A stretch of DNA of 16,985 bases from an uncultured Eubacteriales bacterium (GTDB lineage Bacteria; Bacillota; Clostridia; Oscillospirales; Oscillospiraceae). The number at the start of each line of letters is the position of its first letter. The first letter of the stretch is position 1. Below, piece by piece: positions 12,498 through 16,985 of the stretch. The notes beneath the pieces are model-generated. The model was not told the DNA's origin. It ran no database searches and worked only from the letters and a program-made list of their open reading frames with translations. A program made the position numbers and the translations under genes. The stretch covers positions 1 through 16,985 of the forward strand of contig USLX01000043.1 in assembly GCA_900555665.1 (NCBI GenBank), in the 5' to 3' direction.

Positions 12498-13934
12498 ATG
12501 GCGAAAGAAAAAAAAGTAGAGCAGATCACCGATATGGAGGTCGATTTTGCCCAGTGGTACACCGATATCTGCCGCAAGGCGGAGCTGGTGGAGTATGCGA
12601 GTGTCAAGGGCTTCACGATCCTGCGCCCGTATGGCTACGCAATCTGGGAGAATATCCAGAGCATCATGGACGCGGAATTCAAAAAGACCGGCCATGTGAA
12701 CGTGGCCATGCCGGTTTTGATTCCGGAGAGCCTTTTGAAGAAGGAAGGCGAGCTGGTCAACGGCTTCGCGCCTGAGGTGGCGTGGGTCACGATGGGCGGC
12801 AGCGAAAAGCTCGAAGAGCGCCTGGCGTTCCGCCCCACGTCGGAGACGATGTTCTGCGACCATTGGTCGAGAGTCCTGCAGACCTACCGGGAGCTTCCGA
12901 TGCTCTATAACCAGTGGTGCTCGGTCATTCGCTGGGAGAAGACGACGCGGCCGTTCCTGCGCAGCCGCGAGTTCTGGTGGCAGGAGGGGCACACCATCCA
13001 CGAGACCGCCGAGGAGGCCCAGGCTGAGACCGAGCAGCAGCTCAACTGTTATGCCGACTTCTTCGAAAATGTCCTTGCCATCCCGGTCGTGCGCGGCCGT
13101 AAGACCGACAAGGAGAAGTTCGCCGGTGCAGAGGCAACCTACACCGTCGAGTGCATGATGAAGGACCACAAGGCCCTCCAGGGCGCGACAAGCCACTATT
13201 TTGGCGACAAGTTCTCCCGTGCCTATAACGTGACCTTCACCGGCCGCGACAATAAACTGCAGTATCCGTTCCAGACCTCCTGGGGCTCCACGACGCGCAT
13301 GATCGGTGCCGTCATCATGGCGCACGGCGACAACAACGGTCTGGTGCTCCCGCCGAAGATCGCCCCCATCCAGGCTGTCGTCCTGCCGATTGCGATGCAC
13401 AAAGAGGGCGTCCTCGATGCGGCTGTCAAGGTGCGCGACCGTCTGGCCGCCACCGGACTGCGTGTGAAGATGGACGAGAGCGACAACTCCATGGGCTGGA
13501 AGTGCGCACAGTATGAGATGAAGGGCGTGCCGGTGCGCGTCGAGCTCGGGCCGCGCGACATCGAGGCCGGCCAGTGCGTCCTCGTCCGCCGCAACGACGG
13601 CGAGAAGACCGTCGTCAAGCTCGAAGATCTCGAGCGTGCCGTCAAAGAGCAGTTGGAGCTCGTGCAGAAGGGCATGTATGAAAAGGCCCTCGCCAACGTG
13701 CAGGAGCACACCTATGAGGCCCATTCTCTGGAGGAAGCAAAGCAGCTCCAGGCCGAGCACGGCGGCTTCATCAAGACGATGTGGTGCGGGGAGCTCGAAT
13801 GCGAGCTGAAAATGAAGGAAGAGGGCGGCATGTCCTCCCGCTGTATGCCGCTGAAGCAGGAATGCTTCGACGACAAGTGCGCCATCTGCGGCAAACCCGC
13901 CAAACACTCCATCTATTGGGGCATTGCATATTAA
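12498..13934 (+). CDS. proS: Prolyl-tRNA synthetase, archaeal/eukaryal type
   Basis: This enzyme charges tRNA-Pro. The 478-residue product is the short class II form without the editing insertion found in the bacterial-type ProRS of about 570 residues. Motif 1 surrounds TGHVNVAMPVLIPESLL (64-80), the RPTSET loop lies at 112-117, motif 2 is VIRWEKTTRPFLRSREFWWQEGHT (143-166) and motif 3 is in SWGSTTRMIGAVIMAHGD. The C-terminal zinc-like domain has Cys at MWCGELEC, SSRC, ECFDDKC and CAIC, and ends in IYWGIAY with the conserved terminal Tyr. The start is ATG 12498, behind AAAGGATGAG. Lack of the INS editing domain implies editing of Ala-tRNA-Pro in trans, or not at all. Confidence 0.97.
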   Translation: MAKEKKVEQITDMEVDFAQWYTDICRKAELVEYASVKGFTILRPYGYAIWENIQSIMDAEFKKTGHVNVAMPVLIPESLLKKEGELVNGFAPEVAWVTMGGSEKLEERLAFRPTSETMFCDHWSRVLQTYRELPMLYNQWCSVIRWEKTTRPFLRSREFWWQEGHTIHETAEEAQAETEQQLNCYADFFENVLAIPVVRGRKTDKEKFAGAEATYTVECMMKDHKALQGATSHYFGDKFSRAYNVTFTGRDNKLQYPFQTSWGSTTRMIGAVIMAHGDNNGLVLPPKIAPIQAVVLPIAMHKEGVLDAAVKVRDRLAATGLRVKMDESDNSMGWKCAQYEMKGVPVRVELGPRDIEAGQCVLVRRNDGEKTVVKLEDLERAVKEQLELVQKGMYEKALANVQEHTYEAHSLEEAKQLQAEHGGFIKTMWCGELECELKMKEEGGMSSRCMPLKQECFDDKCAICGKPAKHSIYWGIAY

Positions 13935-13937
13935 ACC

Positions 13938-13975
13938 AAAATCCCCGGCCGTTTTCAAACGGCCGGGGATTTTTA
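13938..13975. terminator. Bidirectional terminator between proS and the SRP RNA gene
   Basis: AAAATCCCCGGCCGTTT (13938-13954) pairs with its complement at 13957-13973, with As on the left and Ts on the right. It lies 3 nt after the proS stop, and about 45 nt past the 3' end of the minus-strand SRP RNA, so it can end both. Confidence 0.93.
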
Positions 13976-14019
13976 TGCAAAGCAAACAGCGCACGCGGCG
14001 CTCTGCCGGAATCAAGTCC

Positions 14020-14312
14020 GGCCCGTGGCAAGACTGCACACCTTTCTCTGAATGCGCACCACACCCGTTACCTGCACAGCCAGCTCGGAAACGGCACCCT
14101 CACGGCACACAGGGTGGACTGCTTAGTGCTGCTTGGTTCCCCACCTGACACGGTTCGCAGATCCCTGTTGCGTAAGACCAAATCTTCAACGCCGCTTATA
14201 CAGGTCAGACGATACGATACGCACCCTCGGTCAGGAATTCCTCCCCGCTGGAGCGGATTGCGGGTAACAGGGCACCGCTATCTCCCCGAGTAGTGCAGCC
14301 TTGCCACGGGCC
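14020..14312 (-). ncRNA. ffs: Signal recognition particle RNA, large bacterial (Alu-containing) type
   Basis: The SRP RNA with Ffh targets nascent membrane and secreted proteins. On the minus strand the 5' arm (14312-14293) and the 3' arm (14039-14020) pair in 20 positions, including one G-U, forming the terminal helix. The Alu domain appears as GGTGCCCTGTTACC, CGCAATCCGCT and GGGAGGAATTCC (about 14289-14236). The S domain carries GTCAGGTGG-GGAA-CCAAGCAGC (about 14149-14129). The GGAA tetraloop (14140-14137) is kept, but the closing pairs are GG/CC instead of the usual CC/GG. Exact mature ends are inferred from the helix. No promoter is clear in the 14 nt to acpP, so it may be processed from an acpP transcript. 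Confidence 0.95.
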
Positions 14313-14325
14313 GGAGCCCGAAAAC

Positions 14326-14544
14326 TCAATCTACTTTGCTCTCCACGAAGTCGACCAGCTCGCCGACCGTCGCGATTTTTTCCTCGATCTCCAGCTCAAC
14401 GCCGAGCTCCTGCTCGAGATCCATCACCATTTCCACCGTGTCGAGAGAATCGACGCCTAGACTCTCAAACGTGGTGTCGCGGGTGATCTCATCTTCGGAA
14501 ATGTCCAGCTCAGACGCCAGATAGGAACGAATTTTTTCAAACAT
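14326..14544 (-). CDS. acpP: Acyl carrier protein
   Basis: ACP carries growing acyl chains on a phosphopantetheine arm during fatty-acid synthesis. The 72-residue acidic product has the expected four-helix pattern, and the attachment serine S33 in GVDSLDTVEMVM. The start is the ATG at 14544-14542 (MFEKIRSYLA), behind GACGGAGG on the minus strand; an open frame further upstream to 14649 is leader. It is about 7 residues shorter at the C-terminus than E. coli AcpP, which is common. It has its own promoter (14588-14615) and lies just upstream of the SRP RNA gene. No other fatty-acid gene is nearby, so a role with a specialised pathway cannot be excluded. Confidence 0.93.
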   Translation of the reverse strand: MFEKIRSYLASELDISEDEITRDTTFESLGVDSLDTVEMVMDLEQELGVELEIEEKIATVGELVDFVESKVD

Positions 14545-14587
14545 GATAACAGCCTCCGTCAAAACGGTAATACATGTAACAACGTCT

Positions 14588-14615
14588 ATGATACGAAAAA
14601 ATCGCGAGTTGTCAA
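14588..14615 (-). promoter_or_regulatory. Promoter of acpP (and perhaps ffs)
   Basis: On the minus strand TTGACA (14615-14610) and TATCAT (14593-14588) are 16 bp apart, giving a leader of about 36 nt. The -35 is perfect. It is the only clear promoter between rpoD and the SRP RNA. Confidence 0.78.
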
Positions 14616-14647
14616 GTAAAACTTTTTTGAATGCGCGGCCGGCCGCC

Positions 14648-14674
14648 ATTTTGCCGCGGCAGAACCGGCAAAAT
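14648..14674 (-). terminator. Hairpin at the rpoD stop, weak terminator candidate
   Basis: ATTTTGCCG (14648-14656) and CGGCAAAAT (14666-14674) pair in 9 bp around a 9-nt loop, starting at the last base of the rpoD stop codon. No T-tract follows on the minus strand, so termination here is uncertain and rpoD transcripts could run into acpP. Confidence 0.4.
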
Positions 14675-15846
14675 CAGTTCAAAAAGTCGCGCAGTTTTTT
14701 GCTCCGCGAAGGATGGCGCAGCTTGCGCAGGGCCTTGGATTCGATCTGACGGATGCGCTCGCGCGTGACGTCGAATTTTTTGCCGACCTCCTCGAGCGTA
14801 TGCGGCTTGCCGTCGAGCAGGCCGAAGCGCATGCGCAGCACCTCCTCCTCGCGCGGTGTGAGCGTCCTGAGCACTTCCTCCAGCTGCTCACGCAGAAGCG
14901 TATAGCTGGCCTCCTCGGCCGGCTGGGAGGCATCATCGTCCTGAATAAAGTCGCCGAGGTGGCTGTCGTCCTCTTCCCCGATCGGCGTCTCAAGCGAAAC
15001 CGGTTCCTGCGCGATCTTCAGGATCTCCTCGACTTTCTGGATGTCCATATGCAGCTCGTCGGCGATCTCCTGCGTCGTCGGCTCGCGGCCAAGCGTCTGC
15101 ACCATCGCGTGCGACGTGCGCAAAACCTTGTTAATCGTCTCCACCATATGTACCGGGATACGGATGGTGCGGGCCTGATCAGCAATGGCGCGGGTGATGG
15201 ACTGCCGGATCCACCAGGTCGCATAGGTCGAGAACTTATAGCCCTTGGAATAGTCAAACTTCTCAACGGCCTTCATCAGCCCCAGGTTACCCTCCTGAAT
15301 GAGGTCGAGCAGCTGCATCCCGCGGCCCACATAGCGCTTGGCGATGGAGACGACGAGACGCAGATTGGCCTCAGACATGCGCTTGCGCGCGGCGTCGCGC
15401 GTCTTCTCATCGTCGGAGACGAGATCCTTCGCGACCTCGAGCTCCTCCTCCGGCGTGAGCAGCGGGATCTTGCCGATCTCCTTGAGATACATGCGGACGG
15501 GGTCGTCGAGCTTGGCGTTTTCATACTCCTCCTCGAGCTGCTTGTCCTGCAATTCAAGCGCCTCAGCCTCAATGGCCTCCATCTCACCGAGCGTGGGGTT
15601 GTCGAGCTCTGCCGTGCCGATGAGCTCCAGCACGTCAGACACGTCGATCTCCACGTGCGCGGCCTCCAGCACATCGTAAAACTGCTCGGTCTGCTCCTCC
15701 GTGGCGTCCACGGCGTCGAGCGTCTCGACCAGCTTCTTCGATGACACCTTCCCGCTCTTCTTGCTCTCCTCAAGCAGGGCGAGCAGTTTCGCACGGTTTT
15801 CCTCAGTGAGTTCCATCTTGCCCAAAAGCTGCATTTCTTTTGTCAT
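14674..15846 (-). CDS. rpoD: Primary sigma factor RpoD/SigA
   Basis: This is the housekeeping sigma factor that directs RNA polymerase to -35/-10 promoters like those seen in this window. The 390-residue product is the short Firmicutes form. Region 1.1-like sequence spans about 1-80, region 1.2 begins at DPVRMYLKEIG (115-125), region 2 spans 156-226 with the -10-reading KFSTYATWWIRQSITRAI, region 3 spans about 233-310, and region 4 about 315-385, with the -35 helix-turn-helix VTRERIRQIESKALRKL. The ATG lies 3 nt after the dnaG stop, with its GGAGGT site inside the last dnaG codons, so the two are translationally linked. Confidence 0.98.
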   Translation of the reverse strand: MTKEMQLLGKMELTEENRAKLLALLEESKKSGKVSSKKLVETLDAVDATEEQTEQFYDVLEAAHVEIDVSDVLELIGTAELDNPTLGEMEAIEAEALELQDKQLEEEYENAKLDDPVRMYLKEIGKIPLLTPEEELEVAKDLVSDDEKTRDAARKRMSEANLRLVVSIAKRYVGRGMQLLDLIQEGNLGLMKAVEKFDYSKGYKFSTYATWWIRQSITRAIADQARTIRIPVHMVETINKVLRTSHAMVQTLGREPTTQEIADELHMDIQKVEEILKIAQEPVSLETPIGEEDDSHLGDFIQDDDASQPAEEASYTLLREQLEEVLRTLTPREEEVLRMRFGLLDGKPHTLEEVGKKFDVTRERIRQIESKALRKLRHPSRSKKLRDFLN

Positions 15847-15849
15847 CGT

Positions 15850-16985
15850 CTAACCTCCATACCCGCCGGTTTCCTTCTTCTGCCGTGCCATCTCGAGCAG
15901 CGTCTGGCCGCTCCTGCAATGTGTGCGTGTATATTCTTCTTCAATGGTGCGGACGTAATCGTCCACAGCCTGCTCGGAGACGGTCATGTCCTTCCGGTTG
16001 ACCACCATCGTCAGATGCTCCATTTCCTCGCGGGAAAGTGCGCCCTCGAGCGCGCCCAGCGTCACCGGCGCACCCTGCCGCTGCCGCTCCCGCAGCAGCT
16101 CCAGCACCCGCCCAAAGAGCGGCACCGAGCAATGCCCGGCCGCAAGGCCAATATCCGGGATCAGCTCCGGCTCCTTGAGGAGCATGCGGATCAGCCCTTC
16201 CTCCGCGACGGCGGAGCGAACGTTATCATAGCGGAGCCCGCGCACAAGCGGCTGTTGCTGCCGGGCCGGGGACAGATCGGCTTCCCGCTGCTTTTTTTCC
16301 TCTGCCGCGCGGCGACGCTTGTAGGCCTTCGTAACCTCAAGCTTCATCGCGTCCGCCGAAATGCCCGCAGCCTCCGCCGCGCGCGCGCCGTAAATTTCGC
16401 GCTGCACCGCGCTCGGGAACGTAGAGATAAGCAGTGCCGCTTTCTGCAAAAACTCGACACGCTGCTCATCATCGGTCAGATCGTATTTCCGCTTCAGACT
16501 CTCGAGCTGATATTCCGCCTGGTTTTCCGACTTGTCGAGGAGCAGGCTGAAGCGGTCAGCCCCGTATTTTTTCAAAAATTCGTCCGGATCCTTCGCACCC
16601 TGCATGCGCAGCACTTTCACTCGCAGCCCGACCTTTTCCAGCATCGGGATAGCGCGCCGTGTGGCGTTTTGGCCAGCCTCGTCGCCGTCATAGGTCAGCA
16701 CGACCTCCGGGACATACTTGGCCAGAATCGCCGCGTGTTCCTCCGTCAGCGACGTCCCAAGCGAGGCCACAGCACAGTCGAAACCGTACTGGTGCAGCGA
16801 GATTGCGTCCATGTAGCCTTCCGTCAGGATCATGCGCCCCTGCTTGCTCTTTTTCGCAATGTTCAGGGCAAACAGATTCTTACGTTTGTTAAAGATTTCC
16901 GTCTCCGGAGAGTTTAAATATTTCGGCGTCGAATCATCCATCACGCGCCCGCCGAAGCCGATGACATTGCCCCGGATATCGATGA
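15850..16985 (-). CDS. dnaG: DNA primase DnaG (5' part beyond the window)
   Basis: DnaG makes RNA primers for replication forks. About 378 C-terminal residues are visible; the frame runs open to the right edge, so the zinc-binding domain is outside. The visible part starts with IDIRGNVIGFGGRV and DDSTPKYLNSPET of the catalytic core, followed by the TOPRIM domain with the catalytic Glu in ILTEGYMDAI and the metal-binding YDGDEAG. The C-terminal part carries a long charged helix region (KAYKRRRAAEEKKQ), then the DnaB-helicase-interacting domain. It stops with TAG, 3 nt before rpoD, giving the dnaG-rpoD order of the macromolecular synthesis operon without rpsU. Confidence 0.97.
   Translation of the reverse strand, partial: IDIRGNVIGFGGRVMDDSTPKYLNSPETEIFNKRKNLFALNIAKKSKQGRMILTEGYMDAISLHQYGFDCAVASLGTSLTEEHAAILAKYVPEVVLTYDGDEAGQNATRRAIPMLEKVGLRVKVLRMQGAKDPDEFLKKYGADRFSLLLDKSENQAEYQLESLKRKYDLTDDEQRVEFLQKAALLISTFPSAVQREIYGARAAEAAGISADAMKLEVTKAYKRRRAAEEKKQREADLSPARQQQPLVRGLRYDNVRSAVAEEGLIRMLLKEPELIPDIGLAAGHCSVPLFGRVLELLRERQRQGAPVTLGALEGALSREEMEHLTMVVNRKDMTVSEQAVDDYVRTIEEEYTRTHCRSGQTLLEMARQKKETGGYGG

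Noticed and set aside
12411..14039. A 542-codon minus-strand frame over proS
   Set aside because: It is a shadow of proS that also crosses a terminator and the SRP RNA 3' end. No start signal is seen.
13781..14293. A 170-codon plus-strand frame over the end of proS and the SRP RNA region
   Set aside because: The sequence from 14020 to 14312 is explained by SRP RNA on the other strand.
14713..16917. Long plus-strand frames over rpoD and dnaG
   Set aside because: They mirror the codon structure of the real minus-strand genes, and have no ribosome binding sites or recognisable domains.

Overview
The window looks like a housekeeping stretch of a GC-rich, Gram-positive, anaerobic Clostridia chromosome, most likely Oscillospiraceae/Ruminococcaceae (an inference from content, not a database match). 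The grounds are a tRNA-Leu-type T-box leader before leuS, a Firmicutes-type SRP RNA with an Alu domain, a dnaG-rpoD pair of primary-sigma type, an aminopeptidase-efp pair as in Bacillus (yqhT-efp), a single-chain iron-sulfur serine dehydratase, a short archaeal/eukaryal-type ProRS, and a CD1247-like acidic zinc-ribbon protein typical of Clostridia. Sigma-A promoters are clear, with 16-17 bp spacers.

Layout. Positions 1-533 hold the end of an unidentified Pro/Glu-rich protein and rsfS. Positions 537-3675 hold a leucine-responsive unit: promoter, T-box leader with terminator, an intergenic block of hairpin repeats, then leuS. Positions 3723-4067 are a self-contained rpsU unit (perfect promoter, hairpin leader, gene, terminator). 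Positions 4094-4287 are a cluster of three palindromic repeat types. Positions 4302-4874 (minus) are an unrecognised gene, divergent from yqeG, which overlaps an M24 aminopeptidase gene; efp and the CD1247-like gene follow under their own promoter. Two bidirectional terminators and an AT-rich run of hairpins (7658-7918) separate these from ychF (minus). A sodium symporter of the NSS family (9270-10601) diverges from ychF. A repeat-rich gap (10613-10908) with a MITE-like inverted-repeat element precedes sdaA (minus), with a 51-codon ribbon-helix-helix-like ORF upstream of it. proS (plus) ends at a bidirectional terminator facing the SRP RNA gene (minus, 14020-14312), which lies just downstream of acpP. 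rpoD and the 3' part of dnaG, separated by 3 nt, fill the rest.

Most genes serve translation and its machinery (RsfS, LeuRS, bS21, EF-P, YchF, ProRS, SRP RNA), replication/transcription (DnaG, SigA), lipid synthesis (ACP) and amino-acid turnover (aminopeptidase, serine dehydratase, NSS symporter). No defence system, phage, CRISPR array or biosynthetic cluster is visible. The material most worth a second look lies between genes: three related copies of a 60-220 bp inverted-repeat element, a five-hairpin array inside the leuS leader, an AT-rich hairpin island after ychF, and the small ribbon-helix-helix-like ORF with a palindrome in the sdaA promoter spacer.
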